Of a DNA stretch of 60,000 nt, positions 49,071-60,000 are shown in pieces. Each line of letters opens with the position of its first letter. Positions within the stretch are counted from its first letter, which is position 1. The stretch comes from Polytrichum commune. Its lineage: Eukaryota; Streptophyta; Polytrichopsida; Polytrichales; Polytrichaceae. A program made the translations under genes and the position numbers. The notes beneath the pieces were generated by a model. That model made no database searches. It was not told the origin of the DNA and saw nothing but the letters and a program-made list of their open reading frames with translations. Location of the stretch: positions 56,880,758 to 56,940,757 of the forward strand of contig OX485805.1 in NCBI GenBank assembly GCA_950295325.1. The letters run 5' to 3'.

Positions 49071-50900
49071 TCATTTTTTATTAGCATCGATCCATTCAGT
49101 GTCCACTTGGGCGGGCACCATTTCATGTTTCTCGCCATCGCCGAAGTTGCGGCCCAGGGCCTTCACTTGAATGCTGCTGCGGCCGAAGTACATAGTAAGG
49201 TCGGCTGTGGCTGTCTCTGTTGGGTTGAAATCTTTGCCCAAGTCCACCGACAGAATTGGGCACTCCTGCATCATCCCTTCGTCGGTTAAATATCGAGGGT
49301 TTTCATCCGGGGAGCTCCACAGGGCAAAGGTGATGATGTTGCCCCCGGGTTCCACATTCGCCACACGGTGCGAGATCGCCTGGTCCACGTCGATTCTGCT
49401 CCCCGCTTTCACGAACGGTAAGAACCGGTTTTTGCAATACTCGACGCCACTAGAGCTCACCCATTTGTAATTCTCAGGGTCGACGCCGGGTTCGAATTTC
49501 CTGCTGATCTTCACTCCGTAGGTCTTTCTTGCAATTCGGGAGAGTACAGTCTTGCCGTTGAATCCCAGCGAGACTGCTCCTTGGCAGACTGCGCTTCCAG
49601 GGTTCGAAGGTCGGAACACTTTGGTGACTTGACCCTCGAACCGCTCCTTGATGCGTTTCATGAGATATGGCGAGTTGGAAAATCCGCCCACCACCATGAT
49701 GGCCTTGATGCCCGGGCTTTGGGACATCTGGGCAGCCATGAGCAGCAGAATTCGCTCCACGGTGGGTTCGAAAATCTTCTCCATCTCTTCACAGCTGAGC
49801 TCAATTTCGTCATACGTGTCCGTGGTCTGCACCTCGCCTGATTTCCTGTCGGATTCTTCCCACGCCTTCGCCAGCGAGGTCGGAAGCGAGACATCCGTCG
49901 TGCTCGTGGGACTGCCATCGAACGTGGCCTTCACCTCTTGCCAACGTGTGAGAAGGGCATGCTTCACCCACGATTTCTTGCCCAGAAATTCGTTGAGGCA
50001 TTTGATCTTCTTCGACAGGAACTCCAGGAAGGTGGCGTCGACGTGGGTGCCCCCGCACAATCCTCCGGTGCTGTGCGAAACCTCCAACACCTGGAGAATG
50101 TCTGCGTTGGTAGCCTTTTCCTGCACCACCAAGTCGGCCGTGCCGCCACCTACGTCGGCGACCAGAAATTGGTCACCCTTTTGTAAATTCACATCGTTGT
50201 TTTGCTGGCAGCAATAGACAGACGCAGCCTCGGGCTCCAAAACTAAAATCAAGGGGTGGGGACTGGATTTCCCGACGCCACCCGTTAATCCAGCCCGATC
50301 CATGCACTCTCGCATCTGCCGCTTCGCATTTTCGTCCCAGATTGTGGGCACTGTCACACACCACTGCACTCCATCCATGCCAAAATGCTTGCCGTACTGC
50401 CCCCGCAGGTGCTCCATGACGAGCTCACCCAGCGCACGGAGGTAATCCGTCACCACACGGCTCGCCGTCAGACCTTTGGGAAGCTGTTCCACATCAGTCT
50501 TTCCTAGATTCCCTGCAAGACAAAGCTTGAATTTGGTGATGAGCACGCCTTCGCCTGCACCACTACTGTGCACCCGGAACATTTGGCTCGACTTCTGTCC
50601 ACCGCCTCTCCCATACTTCTTCATGTAATCCTGTTGCGCCTGCCACCCCCACGACTTCAATTTCCATTCCCCCCCTCGCACCGGCTCATAGTAGAGCGCC
50701 GTCAGCGTCTTGCAGTAGGGTCGAGCACCGGCTTCGGCTTGGCCCGGCCACTCGTAGAAGGTGCGGATCTGCGTGGGACTTTCCTTGTGTGCAAAGCCAT
50801 AGCCGCTGAAGGTGGTGCCGAAGTCCAAGCCCACCACCACACGAGCTGCGGCAACTGGTAATTTCCTCGCTTGTTTCGGCATATCACTCTCGTCTTCCAA
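49071..50900 (-). CDS. HSPA12-like HSP70-superfamily ATPase, gene A
   Basis: An intronless frame of 609 codons. The product is a cytosolic-type actin-like ATPase of the HSP70 superfamily, closest in layout to HSPA12A/B. The nucleotide-binding core is complete: phosphate-1 loop VVVGLDFGTTFSGYGFA (21-37), connect-1 region CVTVPTIWDENAKRQM (181-196), LEPEAASVYC (221-230), phosphate-2 motif VADVGGGTADLVV (247-259), adenosine motif IMVVGGFSNSPYL (401-413), and NPGSAVCQGAVSLG (433-446). No canonical substrate-binding domain with an EEVD tail follows; the C-terminal 130 residues hold a short beta-rich region (FGRSSI, NFGDGEKHEMVP). Codons are strongly GC-ending, unlike the AT-rich flanks. The start is the first Met; a second at residue 7 is possible. 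The paralogue lies at 57284-59107. Confidence 0.93.
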   Translation of the reverse strand: MEDESDMPKQARKLPVAAARVVVGLDFGTTFSGYGFAHKESPTQIRTFYEWPGQAEAGARPYCKTLTALYYEPVRGGEWKLKSWGWQAQQDYMKKYGRGGGQKSSQMFRVHSSGAGEGVLITKFKLCLAGNLGKTDVEQLPKGLTASRVVTDYLRALGELVMEHLRGQYGKHFGMDGVQWCVTVPTIWDENAKRQMRECMDRAGLTGGVGKSSPHPLILVLEPEAASVYCCQQNNDVNLQKGDQFLVADVGGGTADLVVQEKATNADILQVLEVSHSTGGLCGGTHVDATFLEFLSKKIKCLNEFLGKKSWVKHALLTRWQEVKATFDGSPTSTTDVSLPTSLAKAWEESDRKSGEVQTTDTYDEIELSCEEMEKIFEPTVERILLLMAAQMSQSPGIKAIMVVGGFSNSPYLMKRIKERFEGQVTKVFRPSNPGSAVCQGAVSLGFNGKTVLSRIARKTYGVKISRKFEPGVDPENYKWVSSSGVEYCKNRFLPFVKAGSRIDVDQAISHRVANVEPGGNIITFALWSSPDENPRYLTDEGMMQECPILSVDLGKDFNPTETATADLTMYFGRSSIQVKALGRNFGDGEKHEMVPAQVDTEWIDANKK

Positions 50901-53716
50901 ATAGCCTCACAAAATTGTTAATTGCTCAAAATCGTCGAGAACCCAATAGTACAGATCGCACCCAAATCATAAATCGGGGAGATTCCAAAGTAAATCTGTC
51001 TCTTAAAACAGAAACCTGTAATTCATCACAATTTGTGTACACCGGCAGGATACGTGCGTATGCAGTTTGTTATCAATGTCTGCATACTATCCCTGTGATG
51101 CAAACCAGTCTGCTAACTGGGATGGCTTTGATTGTCACTCGACTTGCACAATCTGTTCTACAGTTGCTGTGACACTCGACTTCATGCCCCCTGCCTCCTT
51201 TCCGACAAATTTCACACTCTGGAGAATTGTCAAGGATATGAATATTACGCAGCAGTAATCACTTCTAGTGCTTCATATAAAAGGATGGGTGTCTATGTCA
51301 CAAAACTGAAATTGGGTCCATATATAACGATCTCAGATGCATTGCATTGTTTTCTTGCAATTGCAAGGCAACTCCCAACTAAAAACAAATACTTAACCAA
51401 TTCAGCACTCTTTCTGTTAGTACTAACATGGTCTTACCGACCGAAGACAACCTCGGATTCTTCGAAAAGCAACTGCAGTGATAAGGGGACACTAAATCGG
51501 CAACAATCTTGTCAACCTCTACCAGTGTGGTATTCGAGCCTCAATCTCACAATATGCTTCCTATAAATTTCCATGGAAGCCCAACATGGTGTCGTTTAGC
51601 TAGGGGAAGAAACGGCCTTGAAGATCAATGTTGATGTTTCACAAGACGAAGGTAAAGGAAGGTGGGGGGAGTGCAAATTCTAGGTAAGCTTAGAGTGAGT
51701 GTCGGCATGGCCAAGAGTCGGCATGCATTATTAGTCGGCAGCAACATCGTCAACCTTGGGCTACAATTAAGCAGATGGGAGGATTTAGGGGAGGGATTCC
51801 TGCAGGCTACTGGTGGAGATCCAAGTCATCATCGAATCTGGCGTCATGCACCTTCCAGATTTTTTCGTAGCTGGGCCCAGGTGGGGGAATGAGTGAGTTA
51901 CAATACAAGAACCGGCATGTAATTTGGCTTGAATGTTGCCAGCCTCGAATCAAACAACCTGCTCCGTACTCAACTTAGTAATAAGTCACATGAAAGCATG
52001 TCATGGTCCCTAGCTAATGAATTAACCCAAAGGTTGTTGTTGACTACTTTTACTGCACGGTCAGTTTGTGGTGAATTCAATCAACAGATTGTGATCGAGA
52101 TCCAAACAGTCGGAGCAGGGCAACCCAGTTTTGAGTGACAACATGATGTATGCATTCACATCCATGGCGCAAATATGAATCTCATCCGGAAGATTCCATG
52201 TTGTTGATGATGCCGTGAGAAGTTAGTTCGAGGGTTATGATAAATCACTTTTGAGTTGGACGTTGTTTTTCAACCCAAATTGGTGATTTAGGGTATGAAT
52301 TGTTGTACATTGTCAACGCTTTTGTGGAAGAATCGTCAGTAATCTGTTCTTGAAATCACCACATTTCGTGAATACTCAATCTTGCAATCTCATTGATGAC
52401 CATTGTACTTCAACAGTAATCTAGCACAACATGACTCCAGGTCCATATATGAATGATGTAGACAATAGAGGAGCTATACCATTTACAAATATAGAGGAGC
52501 TTATGGCACAAACCATCCAACCATGAGATACAAGGAAGAGGTTTGAAAGCAAACAACATGAAAACATACATTCAGAATGAATTACCTCATGCTACCCTAA
52601 GCTCTTCTCTTCGATAGCTCTCCTTGGGTTGGGACAAACCACCCCGTTGTCATGATATGAGCCGGTTAGTATTTAAAACAAAGGCATTTATGTGTGTTAT
52701 TGCTACTCCAAATACGCATGTAGATGAATGTTAATATGATATTGTATTAATCATATTCTAGTTAATTGAGTCCCAGTCTTGAGTTCAAGACAAGGGGTGC
52801 TTAGTAGGGACGATTTGGTAGGGAAGATTTTAGGGTTAGGGAAAATTAGAGTTTACCGGCGGTGGTGGCGGCAACAACCGTTTCCTAGCTGCTTAGTATT
52901 CTTTGATGTCCTAACTCTTATGGTTTTCCATTGGCCGAAGGAGGCTAGGGGGAAGAGGATTTAAGGGATACAAGAAAGGTGGTGAGATCTTGTAGGTATT
53001 ATGGAGAATTCGCATTAAGAAGTGGGTATACTTGAGGAGTTTGAATGGTTTTGTATTTAAAGAGCTTATTGAGTTGAGCAAGTGAGTGTTTTAAAATGCT
53101 TAAAAAATTTGAGGGTGAGGGTATGAACTAGGTAAAGTGTTGTATCTTTTACATTTGGTTTATAAAGAATGCAAAATTTAGATATCAGGTTTTAATCTAT
53201 TGTACATGATGGAAAAAATATCTTGTTGCAATATTTTAAAGAAGTCTTATTAGTGAGGTACATTCTTTGTATACAAAGTTTGAGGACGTGTTTCGTGCTG
53301 GAGAAGAAATAATGAAGCATTGAAGTAAAAAGGGTCTAGAAATTACTACAGCTGAGTAATTCAACTTTTAGGGTTTCGTTCTCTGTAAGTATTGTGGCTA
53401 TTAATGTCAAATTTAAAAGATAATTTGAAAGATATTTTGTCTCAATTGTGATTAAATTTCAGCTTCATAGGTGTTATAAATTGAGAGTTATTGTTCTTGA
53501 TGCAACCAAATCTTTAAGAGATTGTTAAGATCTAGAGTAAATATTAGTTTGATCAAAAGTTGTACAATAAGTTGGACATTATTTTACTAGTCATGAAAAT
53601 TGATATGTGAATAATAGATGAGATATGTAAATATTCCATAAAAGTTTAGTGAGGAGAACATGAAGAAGTAAAAAGTTACATGAGAGTGAAGTTGACTATG
53701 TGAACATTGAAGATAT
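50901..53716. other. Region upstream of gene A, no recognised gene
   Basis: The first few hundred bases would hold the promoter of gene A, transcribed to the left. They are unrelated to the region upstream of gene B. The open frame at 51132-51566 has no family features. Bases 52990-53690 are very AT-rich. Confidence 0.45.
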
Positions 53717-54574
53717 TGTCACGCACCCTTCCATGAGGAGTGCCCAAAGCACCATGGGCACAAGGGGGACCCTGGAGTGAAGCCTGGGACTTGTGGTTCC
53801 ATAAGTGAGAGGGCCCAAGTGATCTTAATGTAGATGAAGGCCTTGGGCGTTGAGAACACCTCCCACCCACGGAGACTATGGGTCACGAGGATAAGGCCAT
53901 GAGCATATAGTAGCTTATGACGTCCGGATTCTAGAATGCTGAAGAATTCTCCACTCGGAGGTGTGAGCTAGGAGATATGGCAATTTGAGTGGGGCGTTAC
54001 CTACGGACAATACCCTGGAACAACAGTGACCTGGGAGTGGCGCTCGGGATTGCTGAGGTTAGAATACTCATAACTTCCTCAATACTTGCCTGAATGGGGC
54101 AAGTGAGGAATCTATCAACATCTACCCAAAGAGTAGATGTCGATGGAGTGGTCGCTTGATAAAAGCAAAGATCACACAACAAAGTTATAGAGGTCTGAAG
54201 CTGCTTGGGGCTTCCAATCCCAACGGCGAAGGAAATATCTACTTGGCCCCAACTCTTAGGAGAGAGACAAAAGGTTACTTGACGATGGGGTAGGGGCCTT
54301 GCCTAAAGTCATAGAGGCTTATGTAGGTGAGGAGGCGTTGCCGACCGACCCCACCCGAAGCATACTTGGCAACTATGCTTTGGGTTGTTATAATGTTGCT
54401 TTGGCAACACGATGATCAACTCAAGAGTGGACTTCCATTCATGGTAGTCCACATCTAACCATTGGCTACCTACTAAAGGGAGAGTCCTGAATGCATGTGT
54501 AGGAGGATTGGAGATCCGCGGTATGGGGAGCTAACCATGCACATGTATGGGATGTACAAGTTTGGCTCGTGACA
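53717..54574. repeat. Possible solo LTR or LTR-like block
   Basis: A GC-richer block of 858 bp between AT-rich flanks that begins TGTCACGCACCC and ends GGCTCGTGACA, the TG...CA layout of an LTR with 7-bp inverted ends (TGTCACG/CGTGACA). The 5-base flanks (GATAT, CTTGT) do not match, and no internal retrotransposon sequence is adjacent, so this is tentative. Confidence 0.35.
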
Positions 54575-56207
54575 CTTGTTAGAGTTGAGAAGCGGTCAAG
54601 ATAAGTTAAGGGGCACTAGCAAGGGTTGTGACAAATTCAATGTGATTTGAATAACTTGGATAAGATTGAGAAATGGTATTGGGACGATTGAGAAACCAAT
54701 GCATGTGAGGAGTAAGTTTTGATATTAGAAAGATCTACCACAACAAAAGACTCCATATTTTTTTAAACAAACTATGTTCTTCTTGACATTGTATACATGT
54801 ACCTTGATGACATGGTTGTAGTCCTCCAAGAAAAAAACCAATATATGGGTTGGTTTGCCCTATCCCTCCCCTTTGCTTCATAGCATTAGAATTTAAGTTT
54901 TTGTTTTAACTTGGTTGCCTCATAGAATTAGAATTCTCTATATCTTAATTTAGTTATGTTTATCCAAAACTTTATACATGACAAAATGTACATTATCTTA
55001 AGAGTGGAGATCTAGTTTAATTAACTAAAATTCTTAATGTGTCATTTTTTCCATGGATCATTACATGTTATTTACAATATCTCCCGATTTGATATTGGAT
55101 GTCTCATGAATCATGATAAAGATGAAATCACAGGACTTATATGACCTTGTGTAAACACTCTTCACTCACAATCACTGTCTTCCATTTGTGTGCAAGAATG
55201 TGAGTCTCTAGCTACATGCCCAAATGTTTTAATAGAACAAATGTGAGCCACAATGAGTTGCAATAGTTGCCACCATGACATGAGCATCCTTTGTTTCTAA
55301 ATCACTATCTTGATTTATTAATTGTAGTGTGCCATGTCACCTTGATTTGTTAATTTGACTTGAAATATAAAAGCTTATCATTGAGAAAATTCCTTGTTTA
55401 TTCCTTCAAAAGTAAAATTTGAAGATGATAAATTCGCCAGATTATAAATGAATAGGCATGCATTTGGTTGAATGCAGTAATATAGGTTTTCATCCATAAG
55501 GAACTCCATAAGTACACTAAATATAATATTTAGTGTCATATGATATGTTAGTGTCAACTCTCTTAGGATGTAATTGCTTAGTTGCACCACCCTAAAAGTG
55601 ATTGTCAATTGTAGATCCAAAAACAAATATCACTGGTGCCAAGTCATATACTAATTCACTCATGCTTCAAATGCTCATGTTACTATGAAGAATTGCCTGA
55701 TTGAGTATACCTAGTTGTGTCTTGATTAGTCAAAACCTAACTTTAAAGAGACAGTTGAAGTTCTCCTTGAGTAAATTACAAGATGTTTCAATTATGGTTA
55801 TTCTTATTAAGAACAGACAGTCCTGCAATGTTACTCAATGCAAAAAGGCTTCCAAATGTTGGTGACTTCCAGGATTGCACATCCAAACAATTGACATGTC
55901 ACATACAAAAGAGTAAACCTTGCACAAATACAATTGTATTTTTGTATAGAATAAAGGGAGGCATTGTGAATCTCATGTGTGTATCAGCAATCCTTGTGAT
56001 AGGAATGAAATGCATAGCCTCCGACACACACGCCTACATACAATACTCCACAAATTGATGGTCAATGCATTCATATTGAAACCATTGAGTCTCAGTAGCA
56101 TCTTCAATATTTTTTGGACAAAAATGTTTGTCCAAATGTAGTTAAATCCTAGATAAGCACTATCTTAACCCTTGGATTCTCCTTAGATGAACATGTTGAT
56201 TAGGTAA
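54575..56207. other. AT-rich spacer with an R3 end
   Basis: No gene. At 55514-55536 ACACTAAATAT, one base, ATATTTAGTGT repeats the R3 palindrome seen at 41154. The rest is unique-looking AT-rich sequence. Confidence 0.45.
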
Positions 56208-56610
56208 GGGATGCTTCACATGGGGTCCCAAGTCCTAAGTGTCAGTTCACTTGAAGTCAGTTTGTGCCATCTCAATCATTAAGAGCATGGAAGTTGGGAC
56301 TTACCCTCGAGGACTTACCACTTCACACGGGGACTTACCACTTGCCACTTCACCCAAGTCCTAAATCCCAAGCATGACATGAATGCCTACATGACAACAC
56401 TTTTTGAAGGTGAGGCTTGGGACTTGTGTTGAGAGTTGGGTCGACCAAAAAGCTAGACCCAAGTCTCAACACAGGTCCTAATATTCTTTGCATAAAATAA
56501 TCAAGATCTAACAAAATTTGATATAAAACCATACATAAATGGGCTCTTGAGGCTCAAAAGTTGGGACATGGCCTCTATGTTGAGACTTGGGACCCCATGT
56601 CAACCAGCCC
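56208..56610. mobile_element. MITE with GGG...CCC inverted ends
   Basis: The left end GGGATGCTTCACATGGGGTC then CCAAGTC and the reverse complement of the right end GGGCTGGTTGACATGGGGTC then CCAAGTC match over about 27 bp. The 403-bp interior repeats the phrase GGGACTT or AAGTCC in several places. Flanks are TAA on the left and TTA on the right, close to but not a clean PIF/Harbinger target-site duplication. No coding frame. Confidence 0.75.
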
Positions 56611-57283
56611 TTAGTACTTAGGATTACTTGCCCTTGTTGTTAACTCAAGTATCATGGGCACAGTTCTCCCTCCCGCATGCTCACAGAGGATTTTCTCATA
56701 TGGTTAACCTGGTGACTTTATTCAAGGCTTTGTTCCATATCATGGGATAGAGGCATTGTGGAAATTGCCTTTGAGTGGTAATAAAGCTCAAACTATGCAT
56801 GTAAGAACTTAATGGATAAGATTTGGTGAAGTTTAGTGGAAGCATGATGGATGCTCAATGAACTTTCCAATTTAATATGAAAAAAGCCAATAATTGCAAA
56901 ATTATTACTTTTAAAATGTCATTCTAAGACAAAGCCTCTTGTGACAAAGCCATACTCCCTTGTTCAATATAACAAATCATCACATAAGATTATTTAGACT
57001 TTAGATGCTTGTTCTATGAGTAAATATGGCCGAATCTGGCCTTGGATTCGCATCTTGATGAGGCTTCACACTGGAATCCACCCTCCCAACCAGGTTGGCA
57101 AGCTTGAACAACAACCACCATCTTCATAATGTTATGCAGTTGTTGCATTCTAAATCTTGGGCCCACTCTGTGTAACTAACTCTATCACCAACTACACATC
57201 TGGTGTGAGCAAATGTGGCTCAACTATACAATTCCATATGTTAGTACAATTACCTCATAATTTATTATCGTCAAGAAATTACT
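56611..57283. other. 3' side of HSPA12-like gene B
   Basis: AT-rich with no recognised gene. It would include the 3' untranslated part of gene B. No similarity to the sequence after gene A was noticed. Confidence 0.4.
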
Positions 57284-59107
57284 TCAAAGCAGCTCCACAT
57301 CGGCCCATTCGCTATCGACGCGGACGGGCACCATTACATGTTTCTCGCCATCGCCGAAGTTCTTCCCGACGGCCTTGGTTTCGATGCTACTGCGGCCAAA
57401 ATGCATGGTGACATAACATTCTGCTCGCAGATTGGGGTCGAAGTCCTTGGGCAAGTCGAGCACCAGTTTGGGGCACTCTCGCACCGCCCCTTCCTTTCTG
57501 CTGCAGTAGCGGGGATTCTCATCCGGATGACTCCACAGGGACAATTTCATTGTGTGTCCTCCACATTCAATGTTTGCAAACGAAAAGGTGACCGCAGCGT
57601 CCACGTCGATTCTGCTCCCGGCTCTTGCGAACACTTTGAACCGGTTAATGCAATACTCGACGCCACTAGAGCTCACCCATTTGTGCTTCTTAGGGTCGAC
57701 GCCGGGTTCGAATTTCCTGCTGATCTTCACTCCGTAGGTCTTTCTTGCAATTCGGGAGAGTACAGTCTTGCCGTTGAATCCCAGCGAGACTGCTCCTTGG
57801 CAGACTGCGCTTCCAGGGTTCGAAGGTCGGAACACTTTGGTGACTTGACCCTCGAACCGCTCCTTGATGCGTTTCATGAGATATGGCGAGTTGGAAAATC
57901 CGCCCACCACCATGATGGCCTTGATGCCCGGGCTTTGGGACAGCTGGGCAGCCATGAGCAGCAGAATTCGCTCCACGGTGGGTTCGAAAATCTTCTCCAT
58001 CTCTTCACAGCTGAGCTCAATTTCGTCATACGTGTCAGTGGTCTGCGCCTCGCCTGATTTCCTGTCGGATTCTTCCCACGCCTTCGCCAGCGAGGTCGGA
58101 AGCGAGACATCCGTCGTGCTCGTGGGACTGCCATCGAACGTGGCCTTCACCTCTTGCCAACGTGTGAGAAGGGCATGCTTCACCCACGATTTCTTGCCCA
58201 GAAATTCGTTGAGGCATTTGATCTTCTTCGACAGGAACTCCAGGAAGGTGGCGTCGACGTGGGTGCCCCCGCACAATCCTCCGGTGCTGTGCGAAACCTC
58301 CAACACCTGGAGAATGTCTGCGTTGGTAGCCTTTTCCTGCACCACCAAGTCGGCCGTGCCGCCACCTACGTCGGCGACCAGAAATTGGTCACCCTTCTGT
58401 AAATTCAGATCGTTGTTTTGCTGGCAGCAATAGACAGACGCAGCCTCGGGTTCCAAAACTAAAATTAAGGGGTGGGGACTGGATTTCCCGATGCCACCCG
58501 TTAATCCAGCCCGATCCATGCACTCTCGCATCTGCCGCTTCGCATTTTCGTCCCAGATTGTGGGCACTGTCACACACCACTGCACTCCATCCATGCCAAA
58601 ATGCTTGCCGTACTGCCCCCGCAGGTGCTCCATGACGAGCTCACCCAGCGCACGGAGGTAATCCGTCACCACACGGCTCGCCGTCAGACCTTTGGGAAGC
58701 TGTTCCACATCAGTCTTTCCTAGATTCCCTGCAAGACAAAGCTTGAATTTGGTGATGAGCACGCCTTCGCCTGCACCACTGCTGTGCACCCGGAACAATT
58801 GGCTCGACTTCTGTCCACCGCCTCTCCCATACTTCTTCATGTAATCCTGTTGCGCCTGCCACCCCCACGACTTCAAATTCCATTCCCCCCCTCGCACCGG
58901 CTCATAGTAGAGCGCCGTCAGCGTCTTGCAGTAGGGTCGAGCACCGGCTTCGGCTTGGCCCGGCCACTCGTAGAAGGTGCGGATCTGCGTGGGACTTTCC
59001 TTGTGTGCAAAGCCATAGCCGCTGAAGGTGGTGCCGAAGTCCAAGCCCACCACCACACGAGCTTCGGGGACTACCAAGTTTTTCTTGAATGGCTGTGACA
59101 TCTTCAC
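57284..59107 (-). CDS. HSPA12-like HSP70-superfamily ATPase, gene B
   Basis: An intronless frame of 607 codons with the same complete ATPase motifs as gene A: VVVGLDFGTTFSGYGFA, VADVGGGTADLVV, IMVVGGFSNSPYL. From the arginine before that first motif to about residue 472 only six residues differ from gene A (K/N, M/L, V/I, V/L, V/A, M/L), with about a dozen base changes in 1.4 kb. The first 15 residues (MKMSQPFKKNLVVPE) and the last 130 or so are clearly different (about 55-60% identity by eye), with charge changes such as HRVANVEPGG against FSFANIECGG. The C-terminal part may set client or partner specificity. Both genes point the same way and are about 6.4 kb apart. Whether both are expressed cannot be seen. 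Confidence 0.93.
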   Translation of the reverse strand: MKMSQPFKKNLVVPEARVVVGLDFGTTFSGYGFAHKESPTQIRTFYEWPGQAEAGARPYCKTLTALYYEPVRGGEWNLKSWGWQAQQDYMKKYGRGGGQKSSQLFRVHSSGAGEGVLITKFKLCLAGNLGKTDVEQLPKGLTASRVVTDYLRALGELVMEHLRGQYGKHFGMDGVQWCVTVPTIWDENAKRQMRECMDRAGLTGGIGKSSPHPLILVLEPEAASVYCCQQNNDLNLQKGDQFLVADVGGGTADLVVQEKATNADILQVLEVSHSTGGLCGGTHVDATFLEFLSKKIKCLNEFLGKKSWVKHALLTRWQEVKATFDGSPTSTTDVSLPTSLAKAWEESDRKSGEAQTTDTYDEIELSCEEMEKIFEPTVERILLLMAAQLSQSPGIKAIMVVGGFSNSPYLMKRIKERFEGQVTKVFRPSNPGSAVCQGAVSLGFNGKTVLSRIARKTYGVKISRKFEPGVDPKKHKWVSSSGVEYCINRFKVFARAGSRIDVDAAVTFSFANIECGGHTMKLSLWSHPDENPRYCSRKEGAVRECPKLVLDLPKDFDPNLRAECYVTMHFGRSSIETKAVGKNFGDGEKHVMVPVRVDSEWADVELL

Positions 59108-60000
59108 TTTCCTAAAACATTCTTACAAGTACAGCTGTTTCAGCGCTCTACATGCAGATCACATATGCAACACGGATTGCACACAACCTAGCGGTGAACT
59201 CAGATATTAGTAATTGCATTCTTCATGGTTTGCATACATGCGGTAGCCGCCTGCAGACAGTTATAATAAGACTCTAACCTCAGAGCACTTGGAACTTATC
59301 AGTATGTCAAGCCAATCATACGAACTGGAACTTAATAGTCTACTAAGCTACACTGTGTGAGGTCGCTGCTGTACGTAACTCTCGATCGAATCGTGCATCG
59401 CCCTGAATCAGAGCGACCACTATCACCAAATAATGCAACAACACAGTAACTCGAGCAGATTCTCCAACTTCACCTGACGCTATGCCTTGAAATCTTCGGA
59501 ATCGAATCTATTTGTCTTGGAATATGGTAGTAGGTACAAGGAAATGAGAAGGAAGTTGATGTGGGTGGAGTATGCATGACTACAGCAAGTGTGTCATGCC
59601 CCAATCACACCAAACTTTCCGTCCGGTTCCAGCCGTGAAATTGCTAGGGATTATGTTCAAAATTTGATGTTGGCCCACCACTTTTCATACACTATTACAG
59701 TCGGAGATGCCGACGGATGGTGTCGGCAAAACCGGGCCTGCACAGTCGGCACTGTGATGCAAAGCGGGGTCCACCCTACCGCTAAAAAGGTAGAGAATTG
59801 AGGAGGAATTGACGGACACTTGTAGGTACTTAGAAAAGAAAATGATAAAGTAACCGTCAGCGTTGTGGGGAGATGCCGGATCTCCACCCAATCTGCAAAG
59901 ACCCGATCTCTTCGTTGAATTTGGGAAAGTAGCTCGACTTCATGAACACTGCCCCAGTGCCCCCACAGTGACACCCCAGTTGCTGGTACTAGCAAATTAC
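59108..60000. other. Region upstream of gene B, with R5 copy c
   Basis: 59591-59735 matches the R5 core at 8504 (TGTCATGCCCCAATCACACC, AAACTTTCCGTC, GTGAAATTGCTAGGGATTAT, CAGTCGGAGATGCCGACGGA). The tRNA-like head seen at 8730-8790 is not present. The rest shows no gene. Confidence 0.6.

Noticed and set aside
49171-50861. Several frames of 80-190 codons opposite or overlapping the HSPA12-like gene A
   Set aside because: They recur at the same positions in gene B, and the coding evidence (ATPase motifs) is only on the minus frame; they are shadows of a GC-rich gene.

Overview
The window looks like nuclear DNA of a land plant with a fairly large, repeat-rich genome. Supporting signs are plant-type gene families (a DUF266/GT14-like glycosyltransferase, a DGS1/NCA2 mitochondrial protein, a relic of a TPC1-type EF hand), GT-AG introns, short plant-type telomere-like runs (TTTAGGG), and decayed copia, LINE, Mutator-like, SINE and MITE copies. 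Two intronless HSP70 genes of the HSPA12-like type suggest a seed-free plant (bryophyte, lycophyte or fern). That is inference; the species cannot be fixed from the sequence.

Layout. 0-8.2 kb: no intact gene; dispersed repeats, a 77-bp minisatellite and an inverted-repeat element. 8.2-12.5 kb: a two-exon type II membrane glycosyltransferase gene on the minus strand, with a truncated copy of its 3' end downstream, three degenerate repeats in its intron and a duplicated leader/first-codon block upstream. 12.9-24 kb: a repeat nest with a duplicated segment split by a Tourist-like MITE, two complete SINEs with target-site duplications, a LINE relic, MITE-like elements, a hairpin-bearing tandem repeat and a two-exon TPC1 fragment. 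26.4 kb: a (GA)87 microsatellite.

27.8-35 kb: a DGS1/NCA2 homologue on the minus strand. Fourteen exons could be assembled by hand; they join in frame to 578 codons including the stop. The 5' end is unresolved. 35.7-36.2 kb: a fold-back element whose inverted repeats are made of 7-bp tandem units. 37.9-40.6 kb: a MULE transposase relic followed by a copia relic with a large internal deletion. 42.8 kb: a small unrecognised ORF. 47.4-48.0 kb: three tandem 203-bp units, each with a conserved hairpin.

49.1-59.1 kb: two HSPA12-like genes in the same orientation, 8.2 kb apart. About 1.4 kb of coding sequence is roughly 99% identical between them, while both ends differ strongly, which is the pattern expected from gene conversion. 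The intact genes are not an operon-like system. They are independent housekeeping or accessory genes, and what links parts of the window is repeated local duplication.
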